Part shown: one piece after another, positions 46,210 through 56,114 of the stretch
Numbering within the stretch: position 1 is the first letter of the stretch
Layout: each line of letters begins with the position of its first letter
Source of the DNA: Microbacterium esteraromaticum
Lineage (GTDB): Bacteria; Actinomycetota; Actinomycetes; Actinomycetales; Microbacteriaceae
Length of the DNA stretch: 64,000 nucleotides
Direction: 5' to 3'
Assembly (NCBI RefSeq): GCF_900163815.1
Contig: NZ_FUKO01000019.1
Span: 124,001-188,000, forward strand
Made by a program: the position numbers and the translations under genes
Notes under the pieces: model-generated
What the model was told of the DNA's origin: nothing
What the model saw: the letters and a program-made list of their open reading frames with translations, nothing else
Databases searched by the model: none

Positions 46210-47502
46210 GTGGCATCTGTGAACCCGCCGCGCGGAATGCGCGATTTTCTCCCCGCTGACAAGGCTCGTCGCGAGCGCGTCCTCGCCGTCATCCGCGAAC
46301 GCTATCGCGCACACGGATTCGACGAGATCGAGACGCCCGTCGTCGAGGAGCACGCCCGGCTGCATGCGGGGATCGGGGGCGACAACGAGAAGCTCTCGTA
46401 CAACATCCTGCGCCGCGGATTGGATGCCGATGGCATCCGCGCTGCTGCCGACGATCCTGCGGCTCTCAGCGATCTCGGGCTGCGCTACGACCTCACTGTT
46501 CCGCTCGCGCGCTTCTACGCGACCAATCGCGGCCAGCTGCCGACGGTGTTCCGTGCGATCCAGATCGGTCCGGTCTGGCGCGCCGAGCGCCCGCAGAAGG
46601 GCCGGTATCGCCAGTTCGTGCAGTGCGACATCGACATCATCGGGGATGACACCGCGCGTGCTGAGGCCGAGCTGATCACCGCCTCACTCGACACGATCGA
46701 CGCGCTCGGGCTCGAGGGCGGCTCCGTGCGCATCAACGATCGCCGCGCACTGGAGTGGATGCTCGACTCGTTCGGGTTCACGGCCGATGAGCGTCCTGGC
46801 GTGCTCATCACCATCGACAAACTCGACAAGGTCGGGCCGGATGGCGTCGCGGCCGAACTGCGCGGGCGCGGCGTCACACCCGGTGCGGTTGATGCATTCG
46901 ACGCGTTCTTGAAGCGCCCGCAGACCCGTGAGTACAATCCGTACGGTGAGCGCCAGATCCGCAAGGCGCTGCCGGAGGGCGCACCCGAGGAACTGATCGC
47001 CCACCTCGTCGGGCTGGGAGACGCGGTCGCTGCGGCGAGGCCTGATGCGGGCGAACCGCCCCTGGTCTACGACCCCTTCCTCGTGCGCGGCATGGGGTAT
47101 TACACCGGCACGATCTTCGAACTCGCACACCCCTCGGTGGACTATTCCCTCGGCGGCGGTGGCCGTTACGACGGCATGATCGGACGCTTCCTCGGTCAAG
47201 AGGTGGCGGCGGTCGGCTTCTCGATCGGCTTCGAGCGCATCGTGGACCTGGTGACAGCTGTCGAGGTCGAGGCCGCCCAGGCGGTCGTGCTCGTGCACGA
47301 TGCCGATGTGCCGACGACGGAACTGCTGGCGCACAAGACCGCGCTGCTGCGATCGGGCGATGCCGCACGCGTGCGCCTGGAGCGTCGCCCGAAGAATCTC
47401 AAGGCGCTCCTGGAGCGCTCGGCGGCAGACGGATACACGGCGTTCGCTGCTGTGCGCGCCGGCGACGCCGTCGGCGAGCTGCAGATCAAGCCGCTGGGCT
47501 GA
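46210..47502 (+). CDS. hisS: histidyl-tRNA synthetase
   Basis: This class II synthetase of 430 residues starts MASVNPPRGMRDFLPAD. Motif 2 is around IGPVWRAERPQKGRYRQF, the His-specific GMGYYTGTIFEL and GGGGRYDGMIG follow, and motif 3 is GFSIGFERI. An anticodon-binding domain forms the C-terminus. It charges tRNA-His. GTG 46210 is the likely start; AAAGAT lies six bases upstream, a poor -10. It converges on the permease gene with the family 4 palindrome between. Confidence 0.95.
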   Translation: MASVNPPRGMRDFLPADKARRERVLAVIRERYRAHGFDEIETPVVEEHARLHAGIGGDNEKLSYNILRRGLDADGIRAAADDPAALSDLGLRYDLTVPLARFYATNRGQLPTVFRAIQIGPVWRAERPQKGRYRQFVQCDIDIIGDDTARAEAELITASLDTIDALGLEGGSVRINDRRALEWMLDSFGFTADERPGVLITIDKLDKVGPDGVAAELRGRGVTPGAVDAFDAFLKRPQTREYNPYGERQIRKALPEGAPEELIAHLVGLGDAVAAARPDAGEPPLVYDPFLVRGMGYYTGTIFELAHPSVDYSLGGGGRYDGMIGRFLGQEVAAVGFSIGFERIVDLVTAVEVEAAQAVVLVHDADVPTTELLAHKTALLRSGDAARVRLERRPKNLKALLERSAADGYTAFAAVRAGDAVGELQIKPLG

Positions 47503-47531
47503 ATTCCGCAGCGTGGAGGGTGCGCAGCATC

Positions 47532-47567
47532 CGCCGAGATCAGGCGATTCGCCGAGATCAGGCGATT
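47532..47567. repeat. 18-bp perfect tandem duplication within the family 4 element
   Basis: The unit cgccgagatcaggcgatt occurs at 47532-47549 and again at 47550-47567. The second copy forms the inner stem of the palindrome, and the first pairs imperfectly with the outer right arm. Confidence 0.9.
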
Positions 47568-47603
47568 TCCTGAGAAATCGTCCTGATCTCAGCAGATCTC
47601 CTG
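47537..47603. repeat. 67-bp palindromic element, family 4 copy B
   Basis: The inner stem agatcaggcgatttc (47556-47570) pairs with gaaatcgtcctgatct (47574-47589) with one bulged base and a three-base loop. Outer segments continue the pairing to about 32 bases per arm. It is homologous to the reverse complement of 15320-15387. Both copies lie between convergent genes. Confidence 0.9.
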
Positions 47604-47652
47604 ATTCCGGAACCACGGCGGGAGCGGATGCTGCCAGCCGCGCCGCGCGATG

Positions 47653-48888
47653 TCAGCCGCGCCGCGTGGTTACCCGCAGGCGCAGCATCCGGTAGCCGAC
47701 GCCGACGAGCACGACGATCAGCCCGACGGCCGACGCGATCACGGGCAGCGTGTTCACCAGGATGAGGCACCCCAGCGCGCCGATGACCTGCAGCGCACGG
47801 GGATAACGCCGCGCTGACCCGTGCTGCCGGTAAGCGGCGGCATTCGCGATCAGGTAGTACAGCAGCACGCCGAAGGACGAGAATCCGATCGCACCCCGTA
47901 GATCGGCGATCAGCACCACGCCGATCACGATCAGGCCGACCAGGATCTCGGCCCGTCGGGGAACCTGCCAGCGCGAGTCGACGGCCGACAGGAAGCGCGG
48001 CACATCGCTCTCCCGCGCCATCGCCAGGGTCGTGCGGCCAATCCCGGTGAGCAGGGCGAGCAGTGCTCCGAGGGATGCCGCGGCAGCCGCGATCCGCACG
48101 ATCGGCTCGAACCCGGTCCATCCCGCGACGGAGACCACGTCTGCTAGGGGGTGTGCGCTGGTGGCCGCGCCCGCACCGAGGGTGAGGGTGACGGCGAGTG
48201 CGACGAGGACGTATACGACCACCGCCCCCGAGAGCGCGATCACGATCGCACGCGGGATGTTGCGCGCCGGAGCGATGACCTCCTCGCCCATCGTGGCGAT
48301 GCGGGCGTACCCGGCGAACGCGAAGAACAGCAGCCCGGCCCCCTGCAGCACGCCGTACGCGGTCGCGTCCGGAAGCGGAGCCGGAGAGGCCGCGGATGCT
48401 GCCGAGAAGCCGGCCACCATCACGATCGCGAGTCCGAGCAGAGAGATCATCACGAGCAGACGAGTGACCTGGGCTGTGCGCGTCACGCCGAAGCAGTTGA
48501 TGGCGACGAGAGCTGCCACCGCCAGCACGGCGACGGGCGTGCGCCACTGCTCGGGGGCGGCGTACGCCGCGAAGGTCATCGCCATGGCGGCACAGCTGGC
48601 GATCTTGCCGATCACGAAGCACCAGCCGGCGATGAAACCCGACCAGGGGCCGATCTCAGCGCGCGCGTAGGAGTAAGTGCCGCCGGCGACGGGGTGCACG
48701 GCTGCCAGCTGGGCCGATGATGTGGCATTGCAGAACGCCACGACTGCGGCGATACCCAGTGCGATCAGAAACCCGGACCCTGCGACGTCGAGCGCTGGGG
48801 CCCATACGGCGAACACGCCCGCGCCGATCATGGAGCCGAGTCCGATCGCGACAGCGTCGGCCAAGGTCAGGCGGCGGGCCAGGGGCAT
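47653..48888 (-). CDS. APC-family amino acid permease
   Basis: This 411-residue protein has about eleven to twelve membrane helices and the family opening LADAVAIGLGSMIGAGVFAVW, plus GTYSYARAEIGPWSGFIAGW. It should be a proton- or sodium-coupled amino acid or polyamine importer; the substrate cannot be told. The C-terminus is short and basic. It converges on hisS. Confidence 0.87.
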   Translation of the reverse strand: MPLARRLTLADAVAIGLGSMIGAGVFAVWAPALDVAGSGFLIALGIAAVVAFCNATSSAQLAAVHPVAGGTYSYARAEIGPWSGFIAGWCFVIGKIASCAAMAMTFAAYAAPEQWRTPVAVLAVAALVAINCFGVTRTAQVTRLLVMISLLGLAIVMVAGFSAASAASPAPLPDATAYGVLQGAGLLFFAFAGYARIATMGEEVIAPARNIPRAIVIALSGAVVVYVLVALAVTLTLGAGAATSAHPLADVVSVAGWTGFEPIVRIAAAAASLGALLALLTGIGRTTLAMARESDVPRFLSAVDSRWQVPRRAEILVGLIVIGVVLIADLRGAIGFSSFGVLLYYLIANAAAYRQHGSARRYPRALQVIGALGCLILVNTLPVIASAVGLIVVLVGVGYRMLRLRVTTRRG

Positions 48889-48990
48889 TCATCCATCGTC
48901 GCACTTGAGGGTGAACGGCGGGTGGCCGGCTCGTCAGTGCCGGTGGGTGCAGCATCCGCTCCGAGGGGCAGGGCGCCTCTGTGAAGCCTC

Positions 48991-49020
48991 TTTACCTGAT
49001 TGTTCTAGTTGGCATAGAGT
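48991..49020 (+). promoter_or_regulatory. promoter of the YtrA-DUF1648-CPBP operon
   Basis: TTTACC (48991-48996), an 18-base spacer and TAGAGT (49015-49020). A normal ribosome site (acggaggtgctc) follows before ATG 49039, so this operon has a short leader of about a dozen bases. Confidence 0.5.
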
Positions 49021-49038
49021 AAACGAACGGAGGTGCTC

Positions 49039-49392
49039 ATGCTGATTCGTATCGATCCAGAAAGCCCGAGGCCGCTGTTCGAGCAGATCGCGGCGTCGGT
49101 GCGTGGCGAGGTCCTCGCCGGGCGTCTGCGCCCCGGCGACCGCCTGCCAGCGGCCCGTGAGGTGGCGGGGGGCGTCGACGTGAACGTGCACACGGTGCTG
49201 CGCGCCTATCAGGAGCTCCGCGACGAGGGCCTGATCGACCTGCGCCGCGGGCGTGGCGCATTAGTGTCAGCATCCGCCGCGCCTCTCGCGGAACTCGCGG
49301 GCGACGTCGCCGACCTTGTGCACCGTGCGGCCGCGCTCGGCATCTCGCAGACCACACTGGCCTCCATCGTGAAGGAGACGAACTATGACTGA
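49039..49392 (+). CDS. GntR-family regulator, YtrA subfamily
   Basis: The product is 117 residues, just the winged helix (RPLFEQIAASVRGEVLAG, AAREVAGGVDVNVHTVLRAY) and a short dimer helix, which is the layout of YtrA. Such repressors often control the membrane-protein operon they head. Here the stop overlaps the start of a DUF1648 gene, so it is probably an autoregulator of this three-gene unit. ATG 49039 is favoured over GTG 49033 for spacing to the ribosome site. Confidence 0.88.
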   Translation: MLIRIDPESPRPLFEQIAASVRGEVLAGRLRPGDRLPAAREVAGGVDVNVHTVLRAYQELRDEGLIDLRRGRGALVSASAAPLAELAGDVADLVHRAAALGISQTTLASIVKETNYD

Positions 49393-50440
49393 TGACGTTC
49401 GGCGATCCCGCACAGCATTCTTCTGGGTGGGAGTGTTCATCCCCGCCGCAATTCTGCTCGTCACCGTCGCCGTGATCGCAGCCTGGCTGCCCGAACTGCC
49501 TGACCCCATCGCCACGCACTGGGGCTCATCAGGCGTCGACGGCTTCGGGCCGAAATGGGCAACGATCGCACTGCCGCTGGGCGTCGGCGGGGGCACCGTC
49601 ACCCTCCTGGCGCTGATCGGGGCCCTCGGGTACCGGATGCCGCAGAGCAGCACGAAGCAGCCGGTTCAGGCATGGGGACCGACCTCCCGGTTCTTGGGCG
49701 GGATGAGCCTCGGGCTCGCCCTGTTCATCTCGTACCTCGAGCTCGTCACCACCGGTCTGCAGCGCGGTCTCGCCGACGCGGCGCAGGCGCCCGACATCGG
49801 ATGGTGGATGCCGACCGGGTTCGCCCTGCTCATTACGGGCACGGCGCTCGGTTGGTTCCTGCAACCTCGCTCGCCGGAGCGCGTCGGCGTTGCCGAAGCG
49901 TCGGTCGCGAGCATCACGTTCAATCGCGTGGAGCGTGCCGCCTGGTTCGGCACCGCGAAGATGGCGAGAGGCGCGGTTGTCGTCCTGGTCGGCGCGACGC
50001 TGCTGATGCTCGTGCTTTCCGTGGTGGTCTTCGCGCAGGATGCGGGCGGAGGCTGGATCCTGCTGGGTACGACCGTGCTGCTGCTCGTGCTGATCGCCAC
50101 CATGCTTGTCTTCCGGGTTCGCGCGAACGCCGCCGGTCTCCGGGTGCGCTCGCTCCTCGGGTGGCCGAACACCGGCATCCCGCTCGACCGCATCGAGAAG
50201 ATCGAGGTCGTCCAGATCGCCCCGATGGCCGAGTTCGGCGGATGGGGGTGGCGGATCAGCCCCGACGGGCGTCGCGGTGTCGTGCTGCGCGCCGGTGAGG
50301 CGCTGCAGGTGACAGACAGCAGGGGCAAGGTGTTCGTGGTCACGGTAGACGACGCCGTCGAGGCGGCATCCGTGCTCGAGAGCCTGCGCCAGCGGGCCCA
50401 GGTACGACCACGACGAGAAGCTGACACGGAGGAACAATAA
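49385..50440 (+). CDS. DUF1648-domain membrane protein
   Basis: The product is 351 residues with about six membrane helices. The N-terminal LPDPIATHWGSSGVDGFGPKW is the DUF1648 signature, also seen in SdpI-type immunity proteins. The C-terminal third is a soluble PH-like module with the GWGWRISPDGRRGVVLRAGE stretch. It overlaps the YtrA gene by eight bases and the CPBP gene by one. It may sense or protect against envelope-active toxins; that is inference. Confidence 0.83.
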   Translation: MTDDVRRSRTAFFWVGVFIPAAILLVTVAVIAAWLPELPDPIATHWGSSGVDGFGPKWATIALPLGVGGGTVTLLALIGALGYRMPQSSTKQPVQAWGPTSRFLGGMSLGLALFISYLELVTTGLQRGLADAAQAPDIGWWMPTGFALLITGTALGWFLQPRSPERVGVAEASVASITFNRVERAAWFGTAKMARGAVVVLVGATLLMLVLSVVVFAQDAGGGWILLGTTVLLLVLIATMLVFRVRANAAGLRVRSLLGWPNTGIPLDRIEKIEVVQIAPMAEFGGWGWRISPDGRRGVVLRAGEALQVTDSRGKVFVVTVDDAVEAASVLESLRQRAQVRPRREADTEEQ

Positions 50441-51375
50441 TGACTCGCATCCGACCGCTCGTGACGATTTCTTTCCTCGTGCTGGCATACGGGCTGGCGT
50501 GGCTGGTCGCGCTGCCGCTCTGGCTGGGTGACGGCCTCGCTGAGCCGATCGCGGGTGTGCTGCTACCGGTGATGATGTACGCGCCCGCGGTGGCTGTGGT
50601 CATCGTGCTGCTCGTGCTGCGTCCGATCCCGAAGGGGCAGCGGCTGAGGTTTCTCGGCATCTGGCCGCTGCGCCCTGCGAAGCGCGTCGTCTGGATGAGC
50701 GTGCTCGGTCTCTTCGGGCCGGTCGTCATCATCGTGCTGGCGCTGCTGGTGGCTGTTGGCTTCGGATGGTTGACTGCCGACTTCGTCGGGCTGTCCGGCT
50801 TCCAGGAGCTGCTCAGAGCTCAGACGCCCGATACGTCGACCCCGATTCCGCCGGTGTGGCTTCTCGCCGCGGCGCAGCTGATAGCCATCCCCTTCGCCGC
50901 CGCCACGATCAACGCGGTCGCCGCCTTCGGTGAAGAGCTGGGGTGGCGCGGATTCCTGGTGCCCGCGCTGCGGCGCTGGGGCACCTGGCCGGCGCTGCTC
51001 ATCAGTGGCGCACTGTGGGGGCTGTGGCACACGCCGGTCATCCTGCTCGGCTACAACTTCGGACGCACCGACGTCTTCGGGGTGCTCCTGATGACCGCGG
51101 GATGCATCGTCTGGGGCGTCCTGCTCGGGTGGCTGCGCCTGCGCAGCGCGTCACTGTGGCCGGCGGTCTTCGCCCATGGTGCGATGAACGCGGCTATGGG
51201 TCTGCCAGTGATCTTCATCGCAGCCGGCACCACATTCGAACCAGCGCTCGCCTCTGGTCTGGGAGCATCCGGGTGGATCGCTGGCACGGCAGTGATCGGG
51301 GTGCTGCTGCTGGCGGGGCAGTTCCGGCGACAGCCTCAGTTGGCCGCAGCCCGACCGGACCGGGGGAGGGCTTGA
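50440..51375 (+). CDS. CPBP-family intramembrane glutamic endopeptidase
   Basis: This 311-residue membrane protein has eight helices. Motif 1 is AFGEELGWRGFLVPAL (EExxxR), motif 2 is ALWGLWHTPVILLGYN and motif 3 HGAMNAAMG, the full CPBP (Abi/CAAX protease) site. Family members process prenylated or signal-type peptides or give self-immunity to bacteriocins. It is translationally linked to the DUF1648 gene. Confidence 0.9.
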   Translation: MTRIRPLVTISFLVLAYGLAWLVALPLWLGDGLAEPIAGVLLPVMMYAPAVAVVIVLLVLRPIPKGQRLRFLGIWPLRPAKRVVWMSVLGLFGPVVIIVLALLVAVGFGWLTADFVGLSGFQELLRAQTPDTSTPIPPVWLLAAAQLIAIPFAAATINAVAAFGEELGWRGFLVPALRRWGTWPALLISGALWGLWHTPVILLGYNFGRTDVFGVLLMTAGCIVWGVLLGWLRLRSASLWPAVFAHGAMNAAMGLPVIFIAAGTTFEPALASGLGASGWIAGTAVIGVLLLAGQFRRQPQLAAARPDRGRA

Positions 51376-51400
51376 CCGGTCGCAACCGGCGGGGTTGGCT
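51372..51400 (+). promoter_or_regulatory. leaderless promoter of the O-methyltransferase gene
   Basis: TTGACC (51372-51377), a 17-base spacer and TTGGCT (51395-51400) end six bases before ATG 51407. The -35 overlaps the CPBP stop codon. Confidence 0.55.
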
Positions 51401-51406
51401 GAGGGC

Positions 51407-52069
51407 ATGGCCGAATCCACCCCGCAGAACTGGCGCGCCACCGACGACTATCTCGCAGAGACGCTCGTCGGGCATGACGCGGCTCTCGAAGCGGCGCTCG
51501 CGGCGCAGCGCGCGGCCGGGCTGCCGGAGATCGAGGTCGCCCCGGTTGCAGGCAAGCTGCTGAATCTGCTGGTGCGCATCAGCGGCGCGCGCCGCGTGCT
51601 CGAGATCGGCACTCTCGGCGGCTACTCCACGATCTGGATGGCTCAAGCGGTCGGCGAGACCGGGCGGGTCATCACCGTCGAGGCGGATGCCGATAATGCG
51701 GCGGTAGCGCGCACCAGCATCGATGCCGCCGGCGTGGGTGATCGCGTCGAGATCCGCGTCGGGCGCGCGGCCGATGTGCTGCCGACGCTGGTCGGCGGGT
51801 TCGACCTCGTCTTCATCGACGCCGATAAGGAATCCAACACGATCTACCTTGATTGGGCGGCGAGACTCGGGCATCCGGGCACCATCGTGGTCGTCGACAA
51901 CGTCGGCCGCAGCGGAGACATCGTCGACGCGAGCAGCTCCGATCCGATGGTCGTCGGCACTCGCGAGGCGCTGCGGATGCTGGGAGAAGACCCGCGCTTC
52001 GATGCGACCGCGCTGCAGACGGTCGGCGCCAAGGGATGGGACGGCTTCGCCCTCGCGGTCGTCGTCTGA
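51407..52069 (+). CDS. class I SAM-dependent O-methyltransferase (caffeoyl-CoA OMT-like)
   Basis: The 220-residue protein has the SAM motif VLEIGTLGGYSTIWMA, acidic VITVEADADNAAVA and the metal motif DLVFIDADKESN. Family members methylate catechol-type hydroxyls with a divalent cation. ATG 51407 is set by the upstream promoter and not the frame start at 51395. It is not part of the CPBP operon, despite the 31-base gap, if this promoter is real. Confidence 0.88.
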   Translation: MAESTPQNWRATDDYLAETLVGHDAALEAALAAQRAAGLPEIEVAPVAGKLLNLLVRISGARRVLEIGTLGGYSTIWMAQAVGETGRVITVEADADNAAVARTSIDAAGVGDRVEIRVGRAADVLPTLVGGFDLVFIDADKESNTIYLDWAARLGHPGTIVVVDNVGRSGDIVDASSSDPMVVGTREALRMLGEDPRFDATALQTVGAKGWDGFALAVVV

Positions 52070-52088
52070 CCCGCGAGCGCCGGACCTC

Positions 52089-53562
<1,474 letters not shown>

Positions 53563-53601
53563 TCGGAAGCTCTGAACTGAGAGATACGAAGGAGGGGGAG
53601 C

Positions 53602-54123
53602 ATGGCGAGAAGACCGGCTCCCCCTTCGTCGTCCCCGCAGCCCGTCACACAGGTGCCGCGCAAGCGCGATGGCCGCTCTGCACGCGCTGTCGATGTGCGG
53701 GAATGGGCCAGCGGCATCCGACTGTCCGGATTCGCCGCGATCATGCTGTCCCTCGTCGTGCTGGGCACCTGGGTGCTGGTGCCGTCGATCGGCACGTACC
53801 TCGAGCAGCGTCAGAGGATCGCCGCTCTCGAGCAGTCGGTGCAGCTCACCAAAGAGCAGATCGCCGACCTCGAGCGGGAGCGAACCCGGTGGGATGATCC
53901 GGTGTACGTCACCACTCAGGCGCGCGAACGTCTGTACTACGTCAAACCAGGTGACGTGCCCTACCTGATCGATTTCGACCTCGATCCCGCTGACCTTCCT
54001 CCGGAGCAGCAGGAGGTCAGCGACCAGATCGAAGAGCGTCCCGCTGATTGGATGCCGCAGCTGCTGCGCAGCATCACGTCCGCCGGCCTCGCGAAGAGCG
54101 CCGTCGAAGCACCTGCGAAGTGA
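53602..54123 (+). CDS. septum formation initiator family protein (FtsB/DivIC-like)
   Basis: The product is 173 residues. A basic, proline-rich cytoplasmic tail (1-40) is followed by one membrane helix (about 43-63), a coiled coil (EQRQRIAALEQSVQLTKEQ) and the family motif RERLYYVKPGD. It is a bitopic divisome protein that links FtsQ and FtsL-like partners. It sits 39 bases after eno behind aaggaggggg, the usual eno-divIC neighbourhood. Confidence 0.9.
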   Translation: MARRPAPPSSSPQPVTQVPRKRDGRSARAVDVREWASGIRLSGFAAIMLSLVVLGTWVLVPSIGTYLEQRQRIAALEQSVQLTKEQIADLERERTRWDDPVYVTTQARERLYYVKPGDVPYLIDFDLDPADLPPEQQEVSDQIEERPADWMPQLLRSITSAGLAKSAVEAPAK

Positions 54124-54166
54124 GACGACCCGCATCGCGCTGAGTCATCCCACAGGTCGACTCCCG

Positions 54167-54172
54167 TACGCT
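54167..54172 (+). promoter_or_regulatory. -10 box of a leaderless promoter for the DUF501 gene
   Basis: TACGCT ends six bases before GTG 54179. Confidence 0.5.
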
Positions 54173-54178
54173 GGTGAG

Positions 54179-54712
54179 GTGACGACCCCGCCCTACGAGA
54201 CGCCGACCGCAGCCGAGATCGATGTCGTCTCGCGTCAACTGGGGCGCACCGCTCGGGGGGTTGTCGGCATCGCCGCTCGGTGCGTCTGCGGCAACCCGAC
54301 CGTGGTCGCCACGGCGCCCCGACTGGACGACGGCACGCCGTTCCCCACGTTCTACTACCTCACGCATCCTGCCGCGACAGCGGCCATGTCGACGCTCGAG
54401 GCCACCCAGGTGATGCCCGAACTCGCACACCTGCTTGAAGAGGATGCCGACGTCGCCGCCGCCTACCAGCGCGCGCACGCGGCCTATCTCGCCGACCGCG
54501 CGCAGTTCGGCGACGTGCCGGAGATCGACGGCATCTCGGCCGGCGGAATGCCCACACGCGTGAAGTGCCTGCACGCTCTGGCCGGGCATGCCCTGGCGGC
54601 GGGCCCTGGCGTGAACCCGATCGGCGACGCCGCGCTGGCGCGCTCCAGCTGGTCGCCCGAGCGGTGCGCGTGCACCGATCCGGGGGCGGCCCGTGGGAGC
54701 ACGGCGGAATGA
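54179..54712 (+). CDS. DUF501-family protein
   Basis: The product is 177 residues. It contains the conserved RCVCGNPTVVATAPRLDDGTP-like stretch (residues 34-54), GTPFPTFYYLTHP and GGMPTRVKCLHALAGHALA, with a Cys/His set that may bind metal. The biochemical function is unknown; the family is widespread in actinobacteria between divIC and downstream genes. Its end overlaps the start of the subtilase gene by four bases (ATGA). Confidence 0.88.
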   Translation: MTTPPYETPTAAEIDVVSRQLGRTARGVVGIAARCVCGNPTVVATAPRLDDGTPFPTFYYLTHPAATAAMSTLEATQVMPELAHLLEEDADVAAAYQRAHAAYLADRAQFGDVPEIDGISAGGMPTRVKCLHALAGHALAAGPGVNPIGDAALARSSWSPERCACTDPGAARGSTAE

Positions 54713-56094
54713 CGAGATTGCGGATGCTGTCGGGCATTGCCGTGCTCACGGCGATGGCGGCGTCCGCGATCCTCGGTGCCGCACCTGCCGTGGCTGTGAC
54801 CCCGGCGACAGCGTTCGCTGACACCGTCCCCCAGTCGAATGCAGCGACCGAGGCCGAGACACCTGAGCCGACTCCGCTGCCGATCCCTGACGACCCGAGC
54901 GACCCGGTTCGCGCCAAGGAGTACTGGCTCGACGGCGCGAAGATCCGCGACGCCTGGCGCGTCACGCGCGGCAAGGGCGTGACGATCGCAGTGCTCGACA
55001 CCGGGATCGGCGAGGCCGGCGGGGTGTTCGGAAACGCGGTCAAGGACGGCAAGGACATGTCCGGGGTGGGTACGGCGGACGGCCGGACGCCGGTGGGGGT
55101 CATCAACCGCGGGCACGGCACGCTCGTCGCCTCGGTCGCCGCGGCGCCCGGCAAGCCCGACGGCACCGGGATGATCGGGGTCGCGCCGCGGGCCAACCTG
55201 CTGTCGATCTCGCTCGGTTTTCCGGGTACGTCGTCGACCGTGCCGTTCAGCGAGCAGGTCGCGGAGGGCATGAAGTGGGCCGTCGACAACGGCGCCGATG
55301 TGATCAACCTCTCGTTCACGACGAACACCCTTGACTGGGACCCCAGTTGGGACAAAGCCTTCCTGTACGCCTTCGAGCATGATGTCGTCGTGATCGTCGC
55401 TGCCGGAAACCGCGACAGCGGAACCTCGATCATCGGCGCGCCCGCCACGATCCCCGGCGTGCTCACCGTCGGCGGCGTGGATCAGACCGGGATGGCCAGC
55501 CGCGGCGCGTCGACGCAGGGCATCACGATCGGCATCATGGCTCCCAGCGAGTCGCTGGTCGGCATCGCCGCCGACGGGCAGATCGTCGGCTGGGACGGCA
55601 CGAGCGGTGCGGCTCCGATCGTCGCCGGCGCAGCCGCGCTGGTGCGCGCAGCGCATCCCGACCTGGATGCTGCGAATGTCATCAACCGGCTGATCAAGAC
55701 CGCCGTGCCGGTTCCCGAGATGGGTGAGACGCCGGATCCGCTGTACGGATACGGGCTGCTCGACGTGAACGCGGCAGTGACCGCATCCGTCCCGAAGGTC
55801 GACGCCAACCCGATGGGGGATCTGAAGGAGTGGGCGCGGGTGTACCGCAGAGCGGATGCTCCGGAGGAGGCCGAGCCGCAGCCGACCGCCTCACCGGACG
55901 CCGTGCCGCCGCTGCCCCCGGCCGAGCCGCCGACCGAGGCCGGTTCGCCCCTGCTTCCGACCGCCGAATCGCTGCGGTACGGTACCCTGCCGCTCCTGGC
56001 ACTCACAGTGCCTGGTATCCTGGTAGCGCTTGGCGTCACTGCAGCTGCCCGGCGCATCCGAATGGAGCGCGGTCGACGCACTCCCACCCCCTGA
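54709..56094 (+). CDS. subtilisin-family (S8) serine protease, membrane-anchored, mycosin-like
   Basis: The product is 461 residues. A signal peptide (about 1-37) leads to a mature protease with Asp97 (VLDTGI), His136 (RGHGTLVAS), Asn234 (AAGNRDSG) and Ser299 (GTSGAAPIV). A Pro/Glu-rich linker and one C-terminal membrane helix (about 435-455) with a basic end anchor it outside the cell. This layout is that of mycosins, but no type VII secretion genes are present here. The catalytic set is intact. The start overlaps DUF501. Confidence 0.9.
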   Translation: MTRLRMLSGIAVLTAMAASAILGAAPAVAVTPATAFADTVPQSNAATEAETPEPTPLPIPDDPSDPVRAKEYWLDGAKIRDAWRVTRGKGVTIAVLDTGIGEAGGVFGNAVKDGKDMSGVGTADGRTPVGVINRGHGTLVASVAAAPGKPDGTGMIGVAPRANLLSISLGFPGTSSTVPFSEQVAEGMKWAVDNGADVINLSFTTNTLDWDPSWDKAFLYAFEHDVVVIVAAGNRDSGTSIIGAPATIPGVLTVGGVDQTGMASRGASTQGITIGIMAPSESLVGIAADGQIVGWDGTSGAAPIVAGAAALVRAAHPDLDAANVINRLIKTAVPVPEMGETPDPLYGYGLLDVNAAVTASVPKVDANPMGDLKEWARVYRRADAPEEAEPQPTASPDAVPPLPPAEPPTEAGSPLLPTAESLRYGTLPLLALTVPGILVALGVTAAARRIRMERGRRTPTP

Positions 56095-56114
56095 CGACGA
56101 GGAGTTGTCCCCCT

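Noticed and set aside
54709..56094. Type VII secretion locus
   Set aside because: Only the mycosin-like protease is present; there are no esx, eccC or related genes nearby.
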